Source: CAYVMN01 sp964452575 (GTDB lineage: Bacteria > Desulfobacterota > DSM-4660 > Desulfatiglandales > Desulfatiglandaceae). From it: a stretch of 14,632 nt of DNA. Below, piece after piece: positions 1 through 7,600 of this stretch (position 1 is its first letter; each line of letters starts with the position of its first letter). The position numbers were made by a program, and so were the translations under genes. The DNA lies in NCBI GenBank assembly GCA_964452575.1, contig CAYVMN010000120.1:1-14632 (forward strand), written 5' to 3'. The notes under the pieces are model-generated. The model was given only the letters and a program-made list of their open reading frames with translations, was not told the DNA's origin and made no database searches.

Positions 1-49
1 CTATGAAATGATGCCGTCTTTTACGTCCTTTGGAAAAAAGACCCTCGCG

Positions 50-90
50 GTCCTCCTTCCGGGCCGGAGGCTCCGCCTGCGAGCCGGAAG
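50..90 (+). repeat. GC-rich palindromic (REP-like) repeat upstream of the kinase
   Basis: The 18 bases at 55-72, CCTTCCGGGCCGGAGGCT, recur exactly on the minus strand at 14593-14610. The slightly longer stretch 50-71 matches the minus strand of 14611-14632 with two differences over 22 bases. Within this copy CTTCCGG (56-62) can pair with CCGGAAG (84-90) to form a hairpin. No T-run follows on the plus strand, so it does not look like a terminator for plus-strand transcription. It ends about 45 bases before the kinase start. It is best described as a dispersed palindromic element; its function is unknown. Confidence 0.6.
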
Positions 91-134
91 AAGGAAACAA
101 TACGGCAAATCTCTCTCACTAGGATCAGGCCGAC

Positions 135-2453
135 ATGAAAAAGGGTCAGAAATCTAGGGCTCAAAAATCCGAGCTGCAGACAAGGTCCGGGGGCCAAGGG
201 CCTCTGACTCCCTGGGATAGGGTAGCAGGGGAGAGATACCAGGCCTTTGTAGAAAATATCCAAGAAGGGGTCTATGAAGTGGATATTCAGGGCAACTTTG
301 TATATTTCAACAATTCGCTTTGCAAGATCTTCGGCTACCCCAGGGAAGAGATACAGTTTCAGAGTTTTGCCAAATTCATGGACGAGACCCATGCAAAGAA
401 GGCCTTTGAGAGCTTCAATAGGATATACAGGACGGGGACGGGTTTTTCTGACATCATCTGGAGGATTATCCATAAAAAGGGGGAGACCAGGATCATTGAG
501 CTTTCGGCTAACTTGATTACCGATGAGAAGGGAGAAAAAATCGGATTCCGGGGCATAGCCCGCGATATCACAGAAAAATTTAGGGCACAGGAGGCCCTTA
601 GAAATTCGGAGAGGCGGTACAGGACCCTCCTCGACTTTGTCCCGTATCCCATTGTGGTTTTCACCTTGAATGGGCTCGTCTCATATCTGAATCCCGCATT
701 TACGGAGACCTTTGGATGGACCCTCCGGGAACTGGAGGGGAAGACCATTCCCTATGTCCCGCCGGGACTCGAGGATGAGACAACAGAGGCGATTCAAAGG
801 CTTTTCGAAGAAAGGGTCATATTGCGGCATGAGACACAAAGGCTCGCAAAGGACGGCCGGCTGCTGGATGTGGTGGTCAGGGCCGCGGTCTATTCGGAGA
901 CAGAGGAAGAGCCATCCGGCGAACTGGTTATCCTGAGGGATATTACACATGAAAAGCGGATCGCCCGTAACAATGAGGCCTTGCTCCGGATAAGTATGGC
1001 CCTGCCCGAGTATCCTTATCTCGATGAACTTCTCGATTACATAAGCGGAGAGATCAAGCATCTCTTGGAGGTGGAAGGGGCACTGGTTATACTGCTGGAT
1101 GAAGAAAAGGACGAACTCTATTTCGAGGCCGCGGCCCATGACGATTCAGCAGCTGAAAAGAGGATAAAGGAGATCCGATTTCCCGCCAGCAAAGGGGTTG
1201 CGGGCAAGGTCATTCGCACCGGAGATCCTGCTATTGTCCTCGATACCTCCAAAGACCCTGATTTTTACGCTGATGTGGATGTCCAGGCCGGGTTTATGTC
1301 CAGAAATCTCCTCGATGTGCCCCTAAGGAGCAAGGAAAGGACTATTGGGGTCCTCTGCGCCATGAATAAGAAGACAGGCGTCTTTGACAGGACTGATGCC
1401 GAACTCCTTAGCATGATCGGCGGTACCGTGGCGCTGTCTGTGGAAAATGCCAGGTTTTCAAAAGAGATCCAGGAGGCCTATAGGGAGGTAACGAGCCAGA
1501 ACCGGGCCAAGGATAAGGTCATAAATCACCTCTCCCACGAGCTCAAGACCCCCCTGTCCGTACTTAGCGCCTCAATGAATATCCTTTCAAAGAGGCTTTC
1601 TTCCATCCCGGAGGAGACATGGCGACCCACCATTGAGAGGGCCCGGAGAAACTTGACGCGAATTCTGGATCTGCAGTACCAGGTGGAAGACATTATGAGA
1701 GGCGAGCCCTATGACACTCATCATGTACTTTCTCTAATGTTGGATGAATGTGCCGACGAATTGGAGGGCCTGGTTGCAGAAGAGGTGGGTGAAGGAAGGG
1801 TGGTTGAAACCGTAAGGAGGCGTATTGAAGAAATCTTCAGACCCGGCGAGGGTATGCCCCAAGACATCTCGTTGGATGGATTTGTCGCCCAGGTCTTGGA
1901 AGAAATCAAGCCCCTTTTCTCCCACAGGGAGGTGGATCTGAAGACCCGCCTCCAGCCCGGTACAGTAATCAAGATGCCTCCCGATGCCTTGAAAAAGGTA
2001 GTGGTAGGCCTGATCAGGAACGCAGTAGAAAACACCCCGGACGAGGGAAAGATAGAGATATTCGTAATAAAGAAAGGCAATGGGGCAGAGCTGATCGTTC
2101 GGGATTATGGTGTCGGTATTACTAGCGATAATCAGAGACATATCTTTGAAGGCTTTTTTACAACCCATGAGACAATGGATTATTCCTCCAAGCGACGCTT
2201 TGACTTTAATGCCGGCGGCAAGGGCGCGGATTTGCTGCGCATGAAGATCTTCTCTGAGCGTTATAACTTCAAGATCAAAATGACCTCTTCAAGATGCCGC
2301 TATATCCCACTCGATAAGGACAAGTGCCCGGGAAGGATAAGCAGGTGTGATTTTTGCAGGACAAAGAGGGACTGTTACAAATCCGGTGGAACCACCTTCA
2401 CTGTTTTTTTCGCTGGCAAGACTGAAGGAGCAAGGAAAGTATCCAGGATCTAG
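135..2453 (+). CDS. soluble PAS-PAS-GAF sensor histidine kinase with a Cys-rich insertion in the ATPase domain
   Basis: A 772-residue cytoplasmic histidine kinase with no transmembrane segment or signal peptide. Order of domains: PAS (about 34-150, ending in the usual DIT motif), second PAS (about 158-275), GAF (about 285-440), short coiled linker, HisKA with H-box HLSHELKTPLS (phospho-acceptor His468), a long charged helical stretch, then HATPase_c with N-box Asn629 and G1 box DYGVG (657-661). Its G2 box is the unusual GGKGADL and its G3 is GGTTF. Five cysteines (721, 731, 738, 741, 747; spacing CX9CX6CX2CX5C) lie between G2 and G3, where typical kinases have only a short loop. The ATG at 135 has a weak AGGA about ten bases upstream. 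No response regulator is next door, so it is an orphan here and its partner is unknown. PAS and GAF suggest sensing of an internal ligand or redox state. The cysteine cluster suggests a metal or Fe-S site, which is inference. Confidence 0.95.
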   Translation: MKKGQKSRAQKSELQTRSGGQGPLTPWDRVAGERYQAFVENIQEGVYEVDIQGNFVYFNNSLCKIFGYPREEIQFQSFAKFMDETHAKKAFESFNRIYRTGTGFSDIIWRIIHKKGETRIIELSANLITDEKGEKIGFRGIARDITEKFRAQEALRNSERRYRTLLDFVPYPIVVFTLNGLVSYLNPAFTETFGWTLRELEGKTIPYVPPGLEDETTEAIQRLFEERVILRHETQRLAKDGRLLDVVVRAAVYSETEEEPSGELVILRDITHEKRIARNNEALLRISMALPEYPYLDELLDYISGEIKHLLEVEGALVILLDEEKDELYFEAAAHDDSAAEKRIKEIRFPASKGVAGKVIRTGDPAIVLDTSKDPDFYADVDVQAGFMSRNLLDVPLRSKERTIGVLCAMNKKTGVFDRTDAELLSMIGGTVALSVENARFSKEIQEAYREVTSQNRAKDKVINHLSHELKTPLSVLSASMNILSKRLSSIPEETWRPTIERARRNLTRILDLQYQVEDIMRGEPYDTHHVLSLMLDECADELEGLVAEEVGEGRVVETVRRRIEEIFRPGEGMPQDISLDGFVAQVLEEIKPLFSHREVDLKTRLQPGTVIKMPPDALKKVVVGLIRNAVENTPDEGKIEIFVIKKGNGAELIVRDYGVGITSDNQRHIFEGFFTTHETMDYSSKRRFDFNAGGKGADLLRMKIFSERYNFKIKMTSSRCRYIPLDKDKCPGRISRCDFCRTKRDCYKSGGTTFTVFFAGKTEGARKVSRI

Positions 2454-2459
2454 CACTGG

Positions 2460-2843
2460 GTGCGCAATATGGATGACGAGAAGCGGTCTTTAACAAGGCT
2501 GAACCTTGAGCTCATAGACGTGGCACCGGGACATGCCGTTGTCCAAATGGCGCCTCAGGGGAAAGATACCAATATCTTTGGCACGGCGTATGGGGGGGCC
2601 ATCTTCTCTCTCATGGATGAGGCCTTCCAGGCCTCCTGCAACTCACATGGAAGAATGGCGGTGGCCTTAAATATAGATGTTATATTTCATAATCCTGCCA
2701 AGACAGGGCGGAGGCTAAAGGCAGAATCCAGGGAAATTCATGGTTCCCAAAAGCTAGCCACCTATGAGATAACGGTTAAGGATGAAGATGACCTCCTCAT
2801 TGCCTCATGCATGGCCCTTGCGCACAGGGAAAAAGAGAAATGA
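2460..2843 (+). CDS. PaaI/YbgC-type hotdog-fold thioesterase
   Basis: A 127-residue single-domain hotdog protein, the usual size for PaaI-like acyl-CoA thioesterases. The signature NIFGTAYGGAIFSLMDEA (38-55) matches the family pattern N-x-x-G-x-x-[H]-G-G-x-x-F-x-L-x-D. The usual His before the GG is Tyr44 here, while the probable catalytic Asp53 is kept. The expected role is hydrolysis of a CoA thioester in the cytoplasm; the substrate cannot be read from the sequence. It starts 6 nt after the kinase stop, so the two are probably co-transcribed, although a functional link is not obvious. Two starts are possible: GTG at 2460 (given) and ATG at 2469, the latter with GGGTG about six bases upstream. 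Neither ribosome binding site is strong. After the stop there is a short inverted repeat (AGAAATG/CATTTCT) but no T-run. Confidence 0.88.
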   Translation: MRNMDDEKRSLTRLNLELIDVAPGHAVVQMAPQGKDTNIFGTAYGGAIFSLMDEAFQASCNSHGRMAVALNIDVIFHNPAKTGRRLKAESREIHGSQKLATYEITVKDEDDLLIASCMALAHREKEK

Positions 2844-2927
2844 GCATTTCTGACAGATGAGCACATGCCGTCTTTATGGGCCGAGATCTTAAATTTGCGT
2901 TAGACAAAACCAATTTCAGCTAACATG

Positions 2928-2956
2928 TTGACAAAAAGCAAAAAATCGAACATCCT
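2928..2956 (+). promoter_or_regulatory. candidate sigma-70 promoter for the zinc-ribbon gene
   Basis: A perfect -35 hexamer TTGACA (2928-2933) is followed after 17 bases by CATCCT, which matches only three of six positions of the -10 consensus. The intervening tract is A-rich. It lies in the 178-base gap between the thioesterase stop and the GTG at 3022. The rest of the gap holds a 10-base palindrome CCTTTAAAGG (2954-2963) and a small GC hairpin (2965-2979), but no clear terminator and no small ORF with a ribosome binding site. The -35 is good and the -10 is weak. Confidence 0.35.
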
Positions 2957-3021
2957 TTAAAGGGGGCTGGCATCCGGCCAAGGGCAGGATTAGAGGTCTA
3001 AGGAGTTACAGGGGTATATCA

Positions 3022-3987
3022 GTGGTTATTGAATGTCAGAAATGTGGGACAAAGTTCAATATTGATGAAACGCGAATCAAGGAGGCGGGTGCCAGGGTAA
3101 GGTGTTCGGTCTGTAAGAATGTCTTTGAGGTGCATCCTCCCGGAGAACTCTTTGTCGAAGAGGCCCATGTGGCTGCCGGAGGTAAGGAGGAATTAGGAAA
3201 AAGGCCCGAAGCCGAACGTAGGGAACGTAGGGATCAGGAGATAGATTTTGACAGACTCTTTGAAGACTCTTTGGAAGACTTGCGCGGGTTTGAGGGTGAA
3301 GCCGCCCAAGATCTTGAGGCGCCTGAAGAAGAGGAACCCGCCAAACAAGAGAGGCCAGTGAGAGATGTCCCACGTACCGCCATAAGGCCAGATGCGGGTG
3401 AGAGGTATCCAGGGGGGGGCCCTTCGGCAATCTACTATGAGAAACGGCCCAGAAGGTCCCATTTCCTGTCTATTTTCCTTGTCATCATCCTTTTGCTTAT
3501 TGGGGCAACGGCCGCAATTTTCTTTTGGGCCCCTGAGCTTATTCCTGATTCTCTGTCTATATTGAAGCCAGGAGAGAAGCCTGAAGTTTCCGATGTAAGT
3601 GCGAGGCGGCTTTCATTCAAGGATGTAACCGGCTCGTTTGTTGATTCAAAGAAGGCAGGACAGTTATTTGTAATTCGTGGCATGGTCACCAACCGAGATC
3701 AAAAGAGCCGGGGCCTTATCCTCGTTAAGGGTACCATCCTGGATGACAAAGGAAAGGTGGTAAAGCAAAAGCTGGCCTATGCAGGCAATGACCTTAAATT
3801 GGAAGATCTCAAGGCCCTCACCATGGAGGAGATCGACAGGGCAATGGAAAACCGCTCGGGTATCAACAATATAAATCTCAACGTGGCGTCAGGCGCGTCC
3901 ATCCCTTTTATGCTCGTGTTTGGGAATTTACCAGATAATTTGAGCGAATTTACAGTGGAAGCTGTCAGTTCATCACCCGCGAAATGA
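3022..3987 (+). CDS. zinc-ribbon (MJ0042-type) single-pass membrane protein of unknown function
   Basis: A 321-residue protein in four parts. Residues 1-38 form an MJ0042-type zinc ribbon with Cys5, Cys8, Cys28 and Cys31 (CxxC...CxxC). Residues 40-145 are a long, highly charged, probably disordered linker rich in Glu, Arg and Pro. A single hydrophobic helix follows at about 148-170, flanked by Lys/Arg (KRPRR) on the N-side, which predicts the zinc ribbon inside the cell. Residues 190-318 form a beta-rich C-terminal domain (EVSDVSARRLSFKDV...FVIRGMVTN), resembling the DUF3426-type domain often joined to such ribbons, and likely outside the membrane. Start is GTG at 3022; GGGG at 3011-3014 and AAGGAG at 3000-3005 are the available ribosome binding sites. 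Function is not known. The potassium channel 161 nt downstream could share its transcript. Family assignment is by motif and architecture only. Confidence 0.85.
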   Translation: MVIECQKCGTKFNIDETRIKEAGARVRCSVCKNVFEVHPPGELFVEEAHVAAGGKEELGKRPEAERRERRDQEIDFDRLFEDSLEDLRGFEGEAAQDLEAPEEEEPAKQERPVRDVPRTAIRPDAGERYPGGGPSAIYYEKRPRRSHFLSIFLVIILLLIGATAAIFFWAPELIPDSLSILKPGEKPEVSDVSARRLSFKDVTGSFVDSKKAGQLFVIRGMVTNRDQKSRGLILVKGTILDDKGKVVKQKLAYAGNDLKLEDLKALTMEEIDRAMENRSGINNINLNVASGASIPFMLVFGNLPDNLSEFTVEAVSSSPAK

Positions 3988-4148
3988 GACCTAAACGCGC
4001 GCTTGATGCCCCCGTAAAAACCCCCTGTCTCGTCGCCCCCGCACAGAGCCAGCCCCTAGCCTCTTTCTTCACATCAAAACGGCCGCAGCCTGAGATCGAA
4101 ATCCGGCATCTCTAATCCAACGTACCAAGAGAGGGTGTTGAGCTCCAA

Positions 4149-5192
4149 ATGATTACCAGAAAAACCGTTGAAGGTACCATCTCTTCCCGTGGATCTTTGA
4201 AGATCATACGGGGCGTGATTATGCTGGTAATGGTAGTGTTTATAGGCACTCTCGGGTATATGGTCATAGACAAATGGCAGTTCTTAGATGCCCTTTACAT
4301 GACTGTCATTACTATCACCACTGTGGGATACGGAGAGATAAGACATGTATCGGAGCCGGGCAGGATCTTCACCATCTTCATAATCTTTTTGGGGATGGGT
4401 ATCTTGGCTTACACCCTGGGTATGGTGGCCCAGGCCATGGTGGAGTTTCAAGTCAGATCTATCTTGGGGAGGAGAAAATTGGGACGAAAGATAAGGTCGC
4501 TGAAGGAGCATTATATTATCTGTGGATATGGACGCATAGGGAGGATCATCGCACAGGAGCTCAAGGCCAATCAAATACCGATGATCGTGCTGGATCAGGC
4601 CTCCGATTCAAAGGAGACATTAGAACACCAAGATATACCCTATATCATTGACGACGCCACAAGTGAGGAGGTCTTGATAGAGGCAGGCATCAACGCGGCG
4701 AAAGGCCTGGTAGCAGTAGTGGAATCAGATGCAGACAACCTCTTCATAACCATGACCGCAAGGGGCCTAAGCCCTAAGCTTTTTATCCTTGCCAGGGCGG
4801 ATAATGAACAGACCCAGAAGAAGCTCTTGAGGGCCGGGGCAGATAGGGTGGTGCTGCCTTATTTGATCGGTGGTCAAAGGATGGCCCATACCATCGTCAA
4901 GCCTGTAGTGACCGATTTTCTGGAGCTGACGGTTCATGGCAAAGATATTGAATTGAAGCTGGAAGAGCTCCTGGTAGCTGAGGGATCAAGGCTAAACGGC
5001 GTCACCCTGGTAGATTCGGGCATAAGACAGGATACGAATATCATCATATTGGGCATCCGCAAGAAGAACGGCCAAATGACCTTTAATCCCTCATCCCAGA
5101 CCCGAATCGAATCTGGAGATACCCTGATTTCCCTTGGTGGAGTAAGCGATCTGAGGAGGTTATCGCAAATGCTCAAGGGCGATCAGAGCTAG
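4149..5192 (+). CDS. two-TM potassium channel with RCK (TrkA-N/TrkA-C) regulatory domains
   Basis: A 347-residue MthK-like channel subunit. TM1 is about residues 18-40. The pore helix and selectivity filter TVGYGE are at 58-63, with Glu where Asp is commoner, and TM2 is about 73-97. A linker leads to a TrkA-N (RCK) domain beginning at 121, with the nucleotide-binding GYGRIG loop at 126-131 and a conserved acidic residue after the second strand (Asp149). A TrkA-C domain covers about 255-345. It should form a tetrameric K+ channel in the inner membrane gated by ligand binding to the RCK ring; the ligand (Ca2+, nucleotide or other) cannot be told from here. GAGAGGG about 12 nt upstream is a loose ribosome binding site. 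The preceding 161-base gap is C-rich with no hairpin plus T-run; a TTCACA/TGAGAT pair there is too weak to call a promoter. The stop codon interlocks with that of the convergent gene. Confidence 0.95.
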   Translation: MITRKTVEGTISSRGSLKIIRGVIMLVMVVFIGTLGYMVIDKWQFLDALYMTVITITTVGYGEIRHVSEPGRIFTIFIIFLGMGILAYTLGMVAQAMVEFQVRSILGRRKLGRKIRSLKEHYIICGYGRIGRIIAQELKANQIPMIVLDQASDSKETLEHQDIPYIIDDATSEEVLIEAGINAAKGLVAVVESDADNLFITMTARGLSPKLFILARADNEQTQKKLLRAGADRVVLPYLIGGQRMAHTIVKPVVTDFLELTVHGKDIELKLEELLVAEGSRLNGVTLVDSGIRQDTNIIILGIRKKNGQMTFNPSSQTRIESGDTLISLGGVSDLRRLSQMLKGDQS

Positions 5193-6034
5193 TCGCCCTG
5201 CTCAGGAGGTGGTTCTGCTCGGGATCTGAAGATCTCCTGGGCCCTTATAAGGGCAGCAAGGTCGTCAATACCCATCACCTCCTCTTCCTCGGCTACCACG
5301 TATCCGACCTCTACTCCGCCCTCGTTCATATATTCTATGATATCCGTGAGGAAAAACTCCTCCAGTTGGGTGCGCCTTCCGTCAATCTGCTTTTGGACCC
5401 CGTGAGGCCTTGAGACGAGTACCGGGAGGTAGTGGAGCAACTCCTGTCTCCTTGCAATATAAATCCCTGAGTTACATATGTTGAAGGCCTTTTTCATCTC
5501 CTCCGGATACGATCTCCAGTATTTCCATTCGATGATCTTTTTTACCAGTGCCCCTTCTATCTGAAGCACCCCGTATTGCCTTTTTGACTCAGGCCGAAAC
5601 CCAAGCACCATTAAGTCCCTGTCTTCCAGCTTGCCTATGGCCGCATGGTAGGTCAGCTTCCTTACAAACGGGACGTCACCCATGGTGATAATGACATTCC
5701 GGCAGTCCTGCTCCTCCAGGAACTCCTTTGCTGCCAGCAGGGCCCCACCGGTTCCGTTGAGCTCTAACTGCTCATAGTAGTCTAGGCCGAGGCCTCGAGT
5801 GGCCCTGATCACGTCCTCCTTTTTATGATGGACGACCACTGCCTTGGGACCGGAAGGCAGGCTGTGGAGTATCTCCAGCAGGATGGGACAATCCCCATCA
5901 AATGGAGAGGTCTTTGGTATTAGTGGCAGCAGGGCCTTATTGCCATCAAAGCCTTTCATGCGGCTCCCTCGTCCGGCTGCCAGGATCACAGATGCTGCTA
6001 AAGGTTCTTTTTCGCGTGTTTTTTGATTGACCAA
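5189..6034 (-). CDS. GlmU-like NTP transferase, nucleotidyltransferase domain only
   Basis: A 281-residue nucleotidyltransferase resembling the N-terminal uridylyltransferase half of GlmU. It shows the dinucleotide-binding signature LAAGRGSRM (18-26) with the following Lys33, a GTGGA motif (94-98; GTGHA in GlmU), the metal-binding MGDVP (118-122), NSGIY (188-192), FLTDII (228-233) and a late GIDD (255-258). The left-handed beta-helix acetyltransferase half of GlmU is absent, so the product is a sugar-1-phosphate or related nucleotidyltransferase of unknown substrate. The given start is TTG with no visible ribosome binding site; an alternative is GTG at 5989, just before the signature, which would trim 15 residues. 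It lies 74 nt downstream of rtcB on the same strand, with no terminator between, so it probably belongs to the archease-rtcB operon. It ends tail to tail with the channel gene. Confidence 0.87.
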   Translation of the reverse strand: MVNQKTREKEPLAASVILAAGRGSRMKGFDGNKALLPLIPKTSPFDGDCPILLEILHSLPSGPKAVVVHHKKEDVIRATRGLGLDYYEQLELNGTGGALLAAKEFLEEQDCRNVIITMGDVPFVRKLTYHAAIGKLEDRDLMVLGFRPESKRQYGVLQIEGALVKKIIEWKYWRSYPEEMKKAFNICNSGIYIARRQELLHYLPVLVSRPHGVQKQIDGRRTQLEEFFLTDIIEYMNEGGVEVGYVVAEEEEVMGIDDLAALIRAQEIFRSRAEPPPEQGD

Positions 6035-6108
6035 GGTGAAACTAACTGTTATGGATATCTTTGATGTCTTGAAACGGCCCTTTGACCGATATGGATGCCT
6101 GAGGGAGG

Positions 6109-7554
6109 TCAGCCCTTGATAACCCCCAAGGGCCTGAGCCTAGCGACCTTGAGAGCGAGTCCAGCCCCATGGACAACCTCTACGACCTGTGATACGTCTT
6201 TATAGGCCTCGGGCATTTCTTCCTTGAGGGTCCTTTTGCCCCTAGATTGTACATAGATCCCTTTATCTTCCAGTTCGCGATGAATCGCTCGACCCTTTGC
6301 CTTTTTTGTAGCCTGGGTGCGGCTCAGGACCCGGCCGGCGCCATGACAACTGGATCCAAAGCTCCGAACCATAGCCTTTTCGGATCCTGCAAGCACATAT
6401 GAATAGGTGCCCATATCTCCTGGGATGAGAACAGGCTGGCCAACATCGCGATAGATTTCGGGGAGAAGTGCATGTCCTGGGGGAAGAGAGCGTGTGGCCC
6501 CCTTTCGGTGAACACAGAGCATGACCGGGGTTCCTTCTACCGTGAACTTCTCTTTCTTGGCAATGTTATGACATACATCATAAAGGAGCTTCATACCCAA
6601 ATCCTTGGGGCTGATTGAAAGGGTCTTAATCAGGGTCTCATGGGCCAGGTGCATGATGATCTGTCTATTGGCCCAGGCATAATTGGCCGCGCATGCCATA
6701 GCCGCCAGGTATCGATGACCTTGGTCCGACTTCACCGGGGCGCAGGCCAGCTGTCTATCGGGGAGCTCAAAAGGATATTTGCCCTGTTGGGCGAATCGGG
6801 TCATCTCCTTAAGGAAGTCATCGCATATTTGGTGGCCAAATCCCCTTGAACCAGAATGTATCAGGACAGTGACCTGCCCTTCGAAAAGATCATAGGCCCT
6901 GGCCTTGTCCGGGTCATAGATCTGATCAACCACCTGGACTTCGAGGAAGTGGTTTCCGGAACCCAAGGTGCCTAATTGGTCCTGTCCCCTTTTAATGACC
7001 CGCTCACTCAAGATCGAAGGGTCTGCCCCTTTCATGGCCCCGTTGTCCTCTGTTCTTTCGAGGTCTTGATAAGAACCGTAGCCCCTCTTGACAGCCCATG
7101 CGGCACCTTCTACGGCCACCTTGGCCTCCTCGGTTTTGGACAGACGAACAACGCCCGTGGAGCCAACGCCGCTAGGGATGTTATTGAAAAGGGCAGAGAC
7201 CAGTTCCTTGATTTGAGGCCGGATCTCATGGGCATGGAGCAAGGTGGTAATAAGTCGGCAGCCGCAGTTGATGTCGTAGCCCACGCCACCCGGAGAGACA
7301 ATGCCTTCGTCAAGATCGAAGGCCGCTACTCCGCCAATGGGAAAACCGTAGCCCCAGTGTATGTCGGGCATTGCCAGGGAGTGGCCCACTATCCCCGGCA
7401 GCGTGGCAACATTGGCCACCTGGGTGAGGCTCTGATCCTCCATGACCGCCTTTATTAACCTGGAGTCAGAGAAGATCAGACCGGGCACCCGCATGGCACC
7501 GGTCTTTGGAATGATCCACTGGTATTGATCTATTTTTTCTAACTTGATCTCCAT
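6109..7554 (-). CDS. rtcB: RNA-splicing ligase RtcB
   Basis: A 481-residue RtcB, the normal full length. RtcB joins RNA 3'-phosphate or 2',3'-cyclic phosphate ends to 5'-OH ends, using GTP and Mn2+ through a ligase-histidine-GMP intermediate. The known active-site residues are all in place: GYDINCG (Asp94, Cys97), GSGNHFLE (Asn201, His202), HSGSRGFGHQ (His233), His329, RKGATRSLPPGH (350-361) and the guanylated His404 in SCHGAGR. Positions differ by at most one from the archaeal enzyme as I recall its numbering. The ATG at 7554 has GAGGTGG a few bases upstream. It follows archease by 46 nt on the same strand, matching the known partnership in which archease speeds RtcB guanylylation. Likely roles are tRNA or RNA damage repair. 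No sigma-54 type RtcR regulator is present in the window. Confidence 0.98.
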   Translation of the reverse strand: MEIKLEKIDQYQWIIPKTGAMRVPGLIFSDSRLIKAVMEDQSLTQVANVATLPGIVGHSLAMPDIHWGYGFPIGGVAAFDLDEGIVSPGGVGYDINCGCRLITTLLHAHEIRPQIKELVSALFNNIPSGVGSTGVVRLSKTEEAKVAVEGAAWAVKRGYGSYQDLERTEDNGAMKGADPSILSERVIKRGQDQLGTLGSGNHFLEVQVVDQIYDPDKARAYDLFEGQVTVLIHSGSRGFGHQICDDFLKEMTRFAQQGKYPFELPDRQLACAPVKSDQGHRYLAAMACAANYAWANRQIIMHLAHETLIKTLSISPKDLGMKLLYDVCHNIAKKEKFTVEGTPVMLCVHRKGATRSLPPGHALLPEIYRDVGQPVLIPGDMGTYSYVLAGSEKAMVRSFGSSCHGAGRVLSRTQATKKAKGRAIHRELEDKGIYVQSRGKRTLKEEMPEAYKDVSQVVEVVHGAGLALKVARLRPLGVIKG

Positions 7555-7600
7555 CTGACCACCTCATGGTTTGGCTCGAAGAGACAGGTTGGGAATTTTT

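Noticed and set aside
34..57. On the minus strand, a small hairpin (GACC-GCGAG-GGTC, extendable with a G-U pair) followed by six T: terminator-like.
   Set aside because: It would stop leftward transcription, but no minus-strand gene in the window leads into it; the stem is short and the match may be chance.
8..157. A 49-codon plus-strand frame beginning with ATG ATG and running into the kinase start.
   Set aside because: It is made largely of the GC-rich repeat, is very Arg-rich with no domain signal, has no ribosome binding site visible and overlaps the kinase start out of frame.
2961..2985. Possible sigma-54 (-24/-12) site around the TGGCAT motif upstream of the zinc-ribbon gene.
   Set aside because: The downstream TTGC half is missing at the required spacing.
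4437..4450. Internal ATG (Met97) in the potassium channel that could make a free RCK domain, as in MthK.
   Set aside because: No Shine-Dalgarno precedes it; nothing in the sequence supports internal initiation.
6976..7458. A 160-codon plus-strand frame opposite rtcB, the longest shadow frame in that region.
   Set aside because: It lies entirely antisense to an intact rtcB with all catalytic residues and shows no domain features.
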